Shown here one piece after another: positions 1 to 5,302 of a stretch of DNA of 5,302 bases. The notes beneath the pieces are model-generated. The model searched no databases and was not told where the DNA came from. It saw nothing but the letters and a program-made list of their open reading frames with translations. A program made the position numbers and the translations under genes. The DNA comes from Dehalococcoidales bacterium. Its GTDB lineage: Bacteria > Chloroflexota > Dehalococcoidia > Dehalococcoidales > UBA3254. Positions within the stretch are counted from its first letter, which is position 1. Each line of letters begins with the position of its first letter. The stretch covers positions 1 to 5,302 of the forward strand of contig JAQULX010000237.1 in NCBI GenBank assembly GCA_028718465.1. The letters are read 5' to 3'.

Positions 1-1526
1 TAATGCTCCTGGATTGCGGGGTCCAGCAGTCCCCTTACTGCTGCGGTCTCCGCTGACTGCTGCCATTTATCGAATATTTCCCGGTTTTCGCTGTTTTCAA
101 AATATTCCGCCAGGATATCCTCCGACCTTGGTTTCACTTCCGGATGCTGAAGCAGAATAGACAGGATGTATTCCTCAATCGGGTTCGACCTGATGGACCG
201 GGTTGCCTTTTGAATGGCCTGGGGCCGTGTCTCTTTAAACTTGCGGTCGGCTTTAAAACGGCTTAAAGCGGCCTCAAGCTTTTTATCCTCGATGCCCACC
301 GCAAGTGACAGACGAGTTAAATAATGATACTGCCGGGTACCCGCCTGGACTTCGGCAATGATAGGCAGTAGTTTGTTCATGGCTTCTGTTTTGCCCTGTA
401 TGGTCTTAAGGTCCAGCTTGGCGGAAATGATGCCGATAGCATATTCTATCACCGGTAAAGCCCGGCCTACCAGCAGTTCCCATTGGCTGGCGTTCTCTAT
501 AATAACTTCATCCGGGTCTTTGCCGGGCGGCATCGATATAACCTTTACCTCGGCATCCAGTTTGTTTTCATAACTGATGCAACGCATGGCTGCCTCTTCG
601 CCGGCAGTGTCGGGGTCCAGCGCCAGGGAAATGCTGCGGGTCAATTTCTTGATCTGGTTGATTTGTTTCTCGGTGATTGCTACTCCCATCGGTGCGATCA
701 CGTTGGCAAAACCGTACTGATGGGCGATAATTACATCCATGTATCCTTCTACCAGTATCGCCGTGTTCTGCTGCCGGATGGCTGTTCTAGCCAGGTGAAT
801 CCCGTAGAGGCTGCCGCTTTTATCAAATATCCGGGTTTGCGGAGAATTGATATATTTCGGACCTGAGTAGTCGGATTCCAGTACCCTGGCGCCGAAGCCG
901 GTTATCCGGCCGCGCTCATCCATTATCGGGAACATGATTTGATTGCGGAACCTGTCATGAGTCAATCCGTTCTCGGCCCGTACTGCCAGTCCGGCTTCGC
1001 CTAGATCGATTTCCGTATATCCCTTTCCCATCAGGTATTTTTTCAGGGATTCCCAGGCCGGCAAGCTGTAACCAAGTTGGAAATCTGTGATCGCTTTTTC
1101 GTTCAGACCGCGGCCGTTTAGATAGTTGCGGGCTTTTTCTGCCGTCGGGGAGTTCAGCAGTAAATTGTGGAAAAATTGCGCCGCAGCCAGGTTGACCTGG
1201 AATATTCTGTCGCGGGCTTTATCTTCAGCCTCGAATTTGGCCTGGGAAGGAATCGCCACCCCGGCCTTTTCCGCCAGGAGCCGGAGGGCGTCTCCAAAGT
1301 TGATTCCCTCCTTTTTCATTATAAATGAAAATACATCGCCTCCTGTGTTACAGGCTCCGAAACAATGCCATGTCTGCTGCTCAGGATAGACGAAGAAGGA
1401 TGGTTTCTTTTCACTGTGAAAAGGACAGGGCGCGCGGAATGTACGCCCGGACTTGACCAGTTGGGCGTACTGCCCGATGATCTCAACAATATCTGCTTTT
1501 TGTTTGATTTCGTCTATTATGCTCAT
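1..1526 (-). CDS. dnaG: DNA primase DnaG, N-terminal 508 codons (3' end beyond window)
   Basis: Primase that synthesises the short RNA primers for Okazaki fragments and works with the DnaB helicase at the replication fork. The minus-strand frame is open from ATG at 1526 to the window edge: 508 codons plus two bases. The family is usually about 600 residues, so roughly the last 100 are missing. Visible parts: a CHC2 zinc-binding domain (about residues 1-95) with CPFH (C34, H37), C55 and C59; the primase N-terminal core with DRFRNQIMFPI (191-201) and a GPKYINSP stretch (222-229); a TOPRIM domain with EGYMD (E260), the acidic pair D304/D306 in LDPDTAG, and GKDPDE (335-340). The start of the C-terminal helicase-binding region follows. 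All expected catalytic acids are present. The start is fixed because the codon directly before ATG is an in-frame TAG, and the N-terminus (MSIIDEIKQKADIVEII) is typical. Oddities: the zinc motif has CxxxC instead of CxxC, and GVA stands where GTA is usual. It lies 181 nt downstream of dgt. Confidence 0.97.
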   Translation of the reverse strand, partial: MSIIDEIKQKADIVEIIGQYAQLVKSGRTFRAPCPFHSEKKPSFFVYPEQQTWHCFGACNTGGDVFSFIMKKEGINFGDALRLLAEKAGVAIPSQAKFEAEDKARDRIFQVNLAAAQFFHNLLLNSPTAEKARNYLNGRGLNEKAITDFQLGYSLPAWESLKKYLMGKGYTEIDLGEAGLAVRAENGLTHDRFRNQIMFPIMDERGRITGFGARVLESDYSGPKYINSPQTRIFDKSGSLYGIHLARTAIRQQNTAILVEGYMDVIIAHQYGFANVIAPMGVAITEKQINQIKKLTRSISLALDPDTAGEEAAMRCISYENKLDAEVKVISMPPGKDPDEVIIENASQWELLVGRALPVIEYAIGIISAKLDLKTIQGKTEAMNKLLPIIAEVQAGTRQYHYLTRLSLAVGIEDKKLEAALSRFKADRKFKETRPQAIQKATRSIRSNPIEEYILSILLQHPEVKPRSEDILAEYFENSENREIFDKWQQSAETAAVRGLLDPAIQEH

Positions 1527-1530
1527 CTAT

Positions 1531-1534
1531 TCCT
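1531..1534 (-). promoter_or_regulatory. Weak ribosome binding site of dnaG
   Basis: AGGA on the minus strand, only 4 nt (ATAG) before the dnaG ATG. Both the match and the spacing are poor compared with the AAGGAGGAG of ppsA, which suggests modest translation initiation of the primase. This is common for dnaG, a low-abundance protein. Confidence 0.5.
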
Positions 1535-1553
1535 GTGCAATTTCAGCCGTAAT

Positions 1554-1577
1554 GGCCCTGATCATAGTCTCCGGGCC
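1554..1577 (-). other. Small GC-rich hairpin in the dnaG leader
   Basis: On the minus strand GGCCC (1577-1573) can pair with GGGCC (1558-1554) across a 14-nt loop, inside the untranslated leader that would follow the candidate dnaG promoter. The stem is only 5 bp and no U-tract follows, so it is not a terminator. It might slow ribosome or polymerase passage, but could be chance. Confidence 0.25.
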
Positions 1578-1604
1578 GTTCATATTCGCATAAACCCCCC
1601 TATT

Positions 1605-1633
1605 ATTATACTTCCCGTGAAGTAGATAAAAAA
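1605..1633 (-). promoter_or_regulatory. Candidate promoter for dnaG
   Basis: A perfect minus-strand TATAAT lies at 1610-1605. The hexamer 17 bp upstream (1633-1628) is TTTTTT, a poor -35 match. Bases after the -10 read AATA, then six G (1600-1595), so a start about 7 nt downstream would fall inside the G run and leave a leader of about 70 nt before the dnaG ATG. An internal promoter here fits the long dgt-dnaG gap, whereas ppsA and dgt overlap. The perfect -10 and its position support the call; the weak -35 lowers it. Confidence 0.5.
1609..1624 (-). repeat. 16-bp perfect inverted repeat in the dnaG promoter spacer
   Basis: TACTTC and GAAGTA are separated by 4 bp, giving a 6-bp perfect stem in either strand. 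It overlaps the first bases of the -10 hexamer and fills most of the -10/-35 spacer, where a repressor operator would sit. It could also fold in an RNA read through from dgt. A repeat this short may be coincidence. Confidence 0.4.
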
Positions 1634-1665
1634 GGAGGAATATCCCGGCGTAAAATGAAATTGAT

Positions 1666-1719
1666 CCTAAATTATAATCCGGGGTTACTATCGTACTAAC
1701 CGCAGGACTATAATTTAAG
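1666..1719 (-). repeat. Long inverted repeat (hairpin) straddling the dgt stop codon
   Basis: In the minus-strand RNA, CUUAAAUUAUAGUCC (1719-1705) pairs along its whole length with GGAUUAUAAUUUAGG (1680-1666): 15 consecutive pairs, two of them G-U. The 24-nt loop contains a second stem, GGUUA (1701-1697) with UAACC (1687-1683). The outer 5' arm includes the last dgt codons and the TAG stop at 1710-1708. No U-tract directly follows the 3' arm (the sequence continues AUCAAUUUCAUUUUACG), so this is not a classical Rho-independent terminator. It may protect the dgt 3' end, be a processing site, or attenuate readthrough into dnaG. The 3' arm also contains a TATAAT (1676-1671) with TTAGTA 17 bp upstream (1699-1694), so the repeat could alternatively be a promoter with palindromic character. 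Confidence 0.6.
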
Positions 1720-2751
1720 CTCCAGATATTTTCGCTGGGCATACTGGTCGGTCATGCTGGCGATGTAGTCCGTTACTCTACGCTCCGGATCATCTTTGCT
1801 GGATGAGTATTCAGGCGGGAGGAGGTCAAGATGCCGGCAATAATACATGTATAAACTGCGCACGATTCTGCGGGCGTTTTCTGCATCCGGCTGGGAAGAG
1901 CTGTATAAATAGACTTTCTCATAAAGAAATTCGTGAAGGAGCCGGGTGGCTTCTTTAATTTGGGGACTCATCTTGATGGCCGGTTCGACGGAAAGGTCTT
2001 CTCCTCTGGCTTCCCAGGAGTTTTTCACTATATCGCATACCATGGAATTAATCCGCTCCGAGCGCGAGTGTCCCAGGATGCGGGTTGCGTCCGGGGGCAA
2101 ATCTTCTTCCTTGATAATATTGGCTCGGACAGCATCATCAATATCGTGATTGATGTAGGCGACGGCATCCGAAACCTTGCAGATCTCTCCTTCCAGAGTA
2201 TTGGCTTTTCCCCAGTTTTCTCCCATGAACTCAATTAACCTGCTTTTTGAATGGTTTACGATTCCGTCCCTGACCTCCCATGTCAGGTTTAATCCCGATC
2301 CGTTATTTTCCAGAAGGTCTACTATACGCAGGCTTTGCTCGCTATGCCGGAAACCTTCTCTGTAAAGCTCATTAAGCACCTCCTCTCCGGTATGGCCGAA
2401 AGGTGTGTGTCCGAGGTCATGTCCCAGTGATATCGCCTCCGTTAAATCTTCATTCAGGTTAAGGGCCCGGCTGATAGTGCGCGCAATTTGGGACACCTCG
2501 AGCGTATGGGTCAATCTGGTCACATAGTGATCGCCGATAGGAACGATAAAGACCTGCGTCTTATGCTTTAGCCTCCGGAAGGAGTTGCTGTGCAGTATCC
2601 TGTCGCGGTCACGCTGGAATTCGAGACGTAGCGGGCTGGGCTCTTCCGGCCTCATCCTGCCTCGAGAGAGCTTGCTTTTAGATGCAAAAGGAGAGAGACT
2701 GTCTTCTCTCCCCTCCAGCAGTTGATGCAGCTTGTTTAACCGGTTATCCAT
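1708..2751 (-). CDS. dgt: Deoxyguanosinetriphosphate triphosphohydrolase-like HD-domain protein
   Basis: A 347-residue cytoplasmic HD-superfamily enzyme. Family members split dGTP (some also other dNTPs) into the deoxynucleoside and triphosphate, adjusting dNTP pools. The N-terminal signature covers SRGR (29-32), RPEEPSP (34-40), FQRDRDRI (45-52) and FRRLKHKTQVF (58-68). The metal site H...HD...D is complete: H82 in RLTHTLEVSQIART, H111/D112 in GHDLGHTPFGH, and D195 in SDAVAYINHDIDD. Length fits the roughly 330-345 residue 'type 2' group rather than the roughly 500-residue E. coli Dgt, so true substrate preference and allosteric dNTP activation cannot be read from sequence. The ATG overlaps the end of ppsA by 8 nt (ATGGATAA), with only a weak AAGG 3 nt upstream, pointing to translational coupling. 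The next in-frame Met, residue 33, would cut into the conserved N-terminus, so the first ATG is preferred. dnaG follows after 181 nt. Confidence 0.95.
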   Translation of the reverse strand: MDNRLNKLHQLLEGREDSLSPFASKSKLSRGRMRPEEPSPLRLEFQRDRDRILHSNSFRRLKHKTQVFIVPIGDHYVTRLTHTLEVSQIARTISRALNLNEDLTEAISLGHDLGHTPFGHTGEEVLNELYREGFRHSEQSLRIVDLLENNGSGLNLTWEVRDGIVNHSKSRLIEFMGENWGKANTLEGEICKVSDAVAYINHDIDDAVRANIIKEEDLPPDATRILGHSRSERINSMVCDIVKNSWEARGEDLSVEPAIKMSPQIKEATRLLHEFLYEKVYLYSSSQPDAENARRIVRSLYMYYCRHLDLLPPEYSSSKDDPERRVTDYIASMTDQYAQRKYLELKL

Positions 2752-5041
2752 CAGCCTTGCGTTTTGCTTCGATCTTCGAGATTATTTCGCGCGTAACATC
2801 TATCATATCAGGGCTAACTGATACCGAAGTGATTCCCCAGTCCACCAGTTTTTCAGTCAGCTCAGGATACACTGAAGGAGCCTGTCCGCAAATCGAGCAG
2901 GTGATACCCATCTTTTTGGCCGTTGTCACGGCTTTTTCCAATGCCATCAATACTGCTTCATTGCGTTCGTCAAAGATATGGGATAATTTCTGGCTGTCTC
3001 TATCCGTACCCAGTATGAGCTGTGTTAAATCGTTGGAACCTATCGAAATCCCGTCGATGCCTACGGCAATAAACTTTTCAATGAGAAATATATTCGCAGG
3101 CACTTCCACCATCATCCAAAGTTTAAAATGATCGTTCCGGACCAGCCCTTGGGCTTCGATCATAGCGCGGCAATCCGCCATACCGTTGACTGTGCGTACA
3201 AACGGTATCATAACATTGAGATTATCGTATTTCTCTCTGACCCTCTTGATGGCTTTAATTTCCAGCTCGAAGACATCGGGCTCTTTCAGGTATCGTGAGC
3301 ATCCCCGGTATCCCAGCATGGGATTTTCTTCAACGGCTTCATACGCCTGGCCGCCTTTCAGGTTGCGGTACTCGTTGGTCTTAAAATCCGAGGTGCGGTA
3401 AACCACCGGCCGGGGATAAAAAGCCTTGGCTATCGCATTGACCCCGTTATAGATTTTTTCAACGTATTCTTCGCCTCTATTCTGGCTGAGCATATAGCGG
3501 GGATGTTCTCCGATCTGGCTCATGATAAACTCTGCCCGGAGCAAACCTACTCCGTCAACGTTGCGCGCGGCAACTGTTTCCGCCAGGTCGGGTTGGGCCA
3601 GGTTTACATAAACCTTGGTTTTGGTTTTAATATTATTCGGAATAATTACAGCCGGCGCGGTCTTGGCGTTGTTCTTAATTATATTGCCTTCGTAAATCTT
3701 GCCTGAAGCCCCATCTACGGTAACGATTTGACCGTCTTTCAGCGAGGTCGTGGCTATTGACGCGCCGACCACACAGGGAATGCCCAGTTCGCGGCTGACG
3801 ATAGCTGCGTGCGAGGTGCGGCCTCCCTGGTCGGTAATAATCGCTGCCGCCCGTTTCATGGCCGGGACAAAATCCGGAGTAGTCATCTGCGATACCATTA
3901 TATCGCCCTTTAATATCTTATCGATCTGGCTGATGGCCTGTAGAATTTTCACCGGCCCGCAGGCCATCCCCGGGCTGGCCGCTGAACCGGACAACAGCAC
4001 AGGAAACGAACTGATATCCTGTTCCGCTTCTTTGCCGGAATTATCTTTGATAGTAGTGACCGGCCGGGCCTGGGTGATGTACAGGTCCTTGTTCTCTTTG
4101 GCCCATTCTATATCCTGAGGGAAACTATAATGCATTTCGATGTTTTTCCCGATAGCCGCCAGTTTCAGAATTTCTTCATCGGATATTTTTTGCGCCCCTT
4201 GAAGCTCGGTGGGAATCGGGACCTTGATATTCATGCCGCCGTCGTTTTGGGTTGGGTTCTTGATCAGTTGCCAGTCCTGTTTATTGATCTCTTTACTGAC
4301 TATGCGTAATGTGCTCTTGTCGATAATATAAAGGTCCGGGGTGACTTCCCCGGATACTATTGCTTCCCCCAGACCATAGACTGCCTCAATGGCGATCTTG
4401 TTCTTGTCCGAGGTAACCGGCTCTACTGTGAACATGACTCCGGAAGCCTGTGACTGGACCATTCTTTGAACGGGGACGGCAATGCCGACTTTAAAATGAT
4501 CGAATTTCTGTTCCGCTCTATAGAAAATGGCGCGTGCATTGAAAAGCGAAGCCCAGCAGCCTTTAACTGCTTCCACTACTTTGGCATCCCCCTGTACATT
4601 CAGGAAAGTGCTTTGTTGTCCGGCAAACGAAGCATCCGGTAAATCTTCCGCCGTTGCGGATGAGCGTACCGCCACGAATCCCTCTCCCATTTTTTTATAG
4701 GCCGACTGGATTTCTTTAGCCAGGTCGTCCGGGAGAGTAGAATCCAGAACTAATTGTTGAATTTTTTCGGCTGTTTGCTGTAGCTCTTTGCTGTCATGGG
4801 GATCGAGGGGGTCCAGTAGTTGTCTTATTTGCGATTCCAGGTTGGTTGATTTCATGAACTGGTAGTAGGCATCGGAAGTAACTATAAATCCGGGAGGGAC
4901 CGGGATCTTGGCGTTGGTTAATTCACCCAGGTTCGCTCCTTTGCCTCCGACCGAGGCGATATCTTGTTTGCCAACCTCATTAAACCAGACTATAGCCTTA
5001 CTGTATAGATTTTCTCGAGCAGCTTTTTTGGACTGGGTCAT
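2744..5041 (-). CDS. ppsA: Phosphoenolpyruvate synthase (pyruvate, water dikinase)
   Basis: Converts pyruvate, ATP and water to PEP, AMP and phosphate, the entry step to gluconeogenesis from pyruvate. At 765 residues it is close to E. coli PpsA (792). Three domains are visible. The N-terminal ATP-grasp nucleotide-binding part (about 15-330) has VGGKGANLGEL (31-41), VRSSATAEDLPDASFAGQQ (125-143), GLGEAIVSGEVTPD (223-236) and QARP (324-327). The central phosphohistidine swivelling domain (about 350-450) has GGRTSHAAI with catalytic H411. The C-terminal PEP/pyruvate TIM barrel (about 475-755) has LLRAEF (500-505), YRTSDFKTNEYRNLKGG (548-564), EENPMLGYRG (571-580), GSNDLTQLILGTDRDS (668-683) and CGQAPS with catalytic C718. 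CGQAPS and the NEYRNLKGG stretch favour PEP synthase over pyruvate phosphate dikinase. T409, next to the catalytic His, matches the threonine phosphorylated by regulatory kinases in E. coli PpsA; no such regulator is encoded here. The start is supported by a strong Shine-Dalgarno. It is the first gene of the ppsA-dgt unit. Confidence 0.97.
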   Translation of the reverse strand: MTQSKKAARENLYSKAIVWFNEVGKQDIASVGGKGANLGELTNAKIPVPPGFIVTSDAYYQFMKSTNLESQIRQLLDPLDPHDSKELQQTAEKIQQLVLDSTLPDDLAKEIQSAYKKMGEGFVAVRSSATAEDLPDASFAGQQSTFLNVQGDAKVVEAVKGCWASLFNARAIFYRAEQKFDHFKVGIAVPVQRMVQSQASGVMFTVEPVTSDKNKIAIEAVYGLGEAIVSGEVTPDLYIIDKSTLRIVSKEINKQDWQLIKNPTQNDGGMNIKVPIPTELQGAQKISDEEILKLAAIGKNIEMHYSFPQDIEWAKENKDLYITQARPVTTIKDNSGKEAEQDISSFPVLLSGSAASPGMACGPVKILQAISQIDKILKGDIMVSQMTTPDFVPAMKRAAAIITDQGGRTSHAAIVSRELGIPCVVGASIATTSLKDGQIVTVDGASGKIYEGNIIKNNAKTAPAVIIPNNIKTKTKVYVNLAQPDLAETVAARNVDGVGLLRAEFIMSQIGEHPRYMLSQNRGEEYVEKIYNGVNAIAKAFYPRPVVYRTSDFKTNEYRNLKGGQAYEAVEENPMLGYRGCSRYLKEPDVFELEIKAIKRVREKYDNLNVMIPFVRTVNGMADCRAMIEAQGLVRNDHFKLWMMVEVPANIFLIEKFIAVGIDGISIGSNDLTQLILGTDRDSQKLSHIFDERNEAVLMALEKAVTTAKKMGITCSICGQAPSVYPELTEKLVDWGITSVSVSPDMIDVTREIISKIEAKRKADG

Positions 5042-5049
5042 CGCCAGCT

Positions 5050-5058
5050 CTCCTCCTT
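5050..5058 (-). promoter_or_regulatory. Strong Shine-Dalgarno of ppsA
   Basis: AAGGAGGAG on the minus strand ends 8 nt before the ATG at 5041. It is a near-complete anti-16S match, much stronger than those before dgt and dnaG, and it fixes the ppsA start. The in-frame Met residues further down would remove the ATP-grasp N-terminus. Confidence 0.85.
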
Positions 5059-5116
5059 GCCATATTATTCAAGCGCAAACACAGGGACGAGGGTAGATAT
5101 GACGGGAATAAAATTA

Positions 5117-5125
5117 ATTATACCA
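5117..5125 (-). promoter_or_regulatory. Candidate extended -10 promoter of ppsA
   Basis: The minus strand reads TGGTATAAT, a perfect extended -10 (TG, one base, TATAAT). No good -35 lies 16-18 bp upstream, which an extended -10 can tolerate. The expected start is near 5110, giving a leader of about 70 nt with the Shine-Dalgarno near its end. This is the best promoter candidate before ppsA; an alternative lies just upstream. Confidence 0.6.
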
Positions 5126-5137
5126 CAATACGATTGT
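5125..5137. repeat. 13-bp palindrome abutting the ppsA -10 (possible operator)
   Basis: ACAAT and ATTGT flank a 3-bp centre (ACG on the plus strand). The element touches the extended -10 and would cover about -15 to -27 relative to the expected start, a place where a bound repressor would block polymerase. No regulator gene is in the window to pair it with. Confidence 0.35.
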
Positions 5138-5148
5138 TATACTAGGAT

Positions 5149-5177
5149 CTTATTCGACGAATCATCGGATGGGTCAA
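5149..5177 (-). promoter_or_regulatory. Alternative ppsA promoter
   Basis: TTGACC (5177-5172) is a 5/6 match to a -35 and stands exactly 17 bp from AATAAG (5154-5149), a 4/6 match to a -10. The spacer and -10 contain an 11-bp palindrome, ATTCG-A-CGAAT (5152-5162). It would start transcription about 40 nt upstream of the extended -10 promoter. Here the good element is the -35; at the other site it is the -10. Confidence 0.3.
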
Positions 5178-5248
5178 TCTCTCTCATTATATCTGTGTTC
5201 GCTTCGTACAATATCACTATATACTATTATACGCTGAACTCCTGTCCC

Positions 5249-5262
5249 TTCCGCATGCGGAA
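5249..5262. repeat. 14-bp perfect palindrome TTCCGCATGCGGAA
   Basis: Fully self-complementary over 14 bp without a spacer, and directly overlapping a second 8-bp palindrome, AACCGGTT (5262-5269). In RNA it could form only a 5-bp stem with a CATG loop and is not followed by a U-tract, so a protein-binding site is more plausible than a terminator. It lies about 210 bp upstream of ppsA. Confidence 0.4.
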
Positions 5263-5302
5263 ACCGGTTATTGTTTCCTCATTGCTGGAGAGTTTGTGCC
5301 TG

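Larger units (their letters stand above)
5042..5302. other. Upstream non-coding region of ppsA
   Basis: No convincing gene is seen here. The segment 5060-5240 is AT-rich and holds minus-strand TATAAT hexamers at 5231-5226, 5191-5186 and 5122-5117, plus TATAAC at 5141-5136. The last 75 bases are open on the minus strand from the window edge to a double stop (TAA TAG, at 5229-5224), so the 3' end of an upstream gene is possible but unsupported by any recognisable motif. No tRNA fold or terminator stem with a T-run was found. Confidence 0.5.

Noticed and set aside
358..866. Open frames on the plus strand antisense to dnaG
   Set aside because: They lie wholly opposite a well-conserved gene, have no recognisable domains, and are expected from the codon pattern of the real gene. 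The same holds for the plus-strand frames opposite dgt and ppsA.
1628..1645. T-run (TTTTTT) on the minus strand as a terminator for dgt
   Set aside because: Only a very weak stem of about 4 bp (GGGA/TCCT) precedes it, and the large hairpin lies more than 30 nt further upstream, so a Rho-independent terminator is not supported.
1527..1742. 71-codon minus-strand frame in the dgt-dnaG gap, ending TAG directly before the dnaG ATG
   Set aside because: It begins inside dgt, has no Shine-Dalgarno and no recognisable motif, and is simply the in-frame sequence upstream of the dnaG start. A short coupled leader peptide from the ATG at 1583 (18 codons) cannot be excluded but has no support.
5000..5061. 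Minus-strand upstream ATG (MARRRAGD...) overlapping the ppsA start in another frame
   Set aside because: Its first codons are the ppsA Shine-Dalgarno itself, it has no ribosome site of its own, and it ends after about 21 codons.
5227..5301. Possible 3' end of an upstream minus-strand gene (about 24 open codons, then TAA TAG)
   Set aside because: Too short to recognise, no conserved motif, and open frames of this size are frequent by chance. The sequence beyond the window would decide it.
5255..5302. Plus-strand ATG frame open to the window edge (16 codons), a possible divergent gene
   Set aside because: No Shine-Dalgarno before the ATG, which lies in the middle of the 14-bp palindrome. Not enough sequence to judge.

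Overview
The window is a stretch of core bacterial housekeeping genes, all read on the minus strand. In transcription order they are a phosphoenolpyruvate synthase gene (ppsA, complete), a dGTP triphosphohydrolase-like HD-domain gene (dgt, complete), and the DNA primase gene (dnaG, start present, 3' end cut off by the window edge). I see no mobile elements, CRISPR arrays, tRNA or rRNA genes, or phage genes. No exciting undescribed system is visible; the points of interest lie mainly in the regulatory DNA between the genes.

Organism: an anaerobic bacterium, probably of the Chloroflexota (Dehalococcoidia-like). This rests on the style of the protein sequences, in particular a DnaG zinc motif reading CFGAC instead of the usual CFGC, and on the gene order ppsA-dgt-dnaG. 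I recall related orders (PEP synthase or pyruvate phosphate dikinase, then dgt, dnaG and rpoD) from Dehalococcoidia and some Clostridia. The assignment is an inference from memory and no search was run. Composition is moderate in GC and looks even along the window, with no sign of transfer.

Layout. Positions 5302-5042 are an AT-rich upstream region with three minus-strand TATAAT hexamers, one of them an extended -10 (TGGTATAAT) about 75 nt before ppsA, plus several short palindromes. Positions 5041-2744 are ppsA, preceded by a strong Shine-Dalgarno. Positions 2751-1708 are dgt, whose start overlaps the ppsA end by 8 nt. Positions 1707-1527 are an intergenic gap with a long hairpin straddling the dgt stop codon, then a candidate dnaG promoter whose expected start falls in a run of six G. 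Positions 1526-1 are the first 508 codons of dnaG.

How they fit together: PpsA makes PEP from pyruvate for gluconeogenesis. Dgt trims dNTP pools, and DnaG makes replication primers. ppsA and dgt look like one translationally coupled transcription unit. dnaG (normally followed by rpoD, outside this window) can probably be read both by readthrough and from its own promoter.
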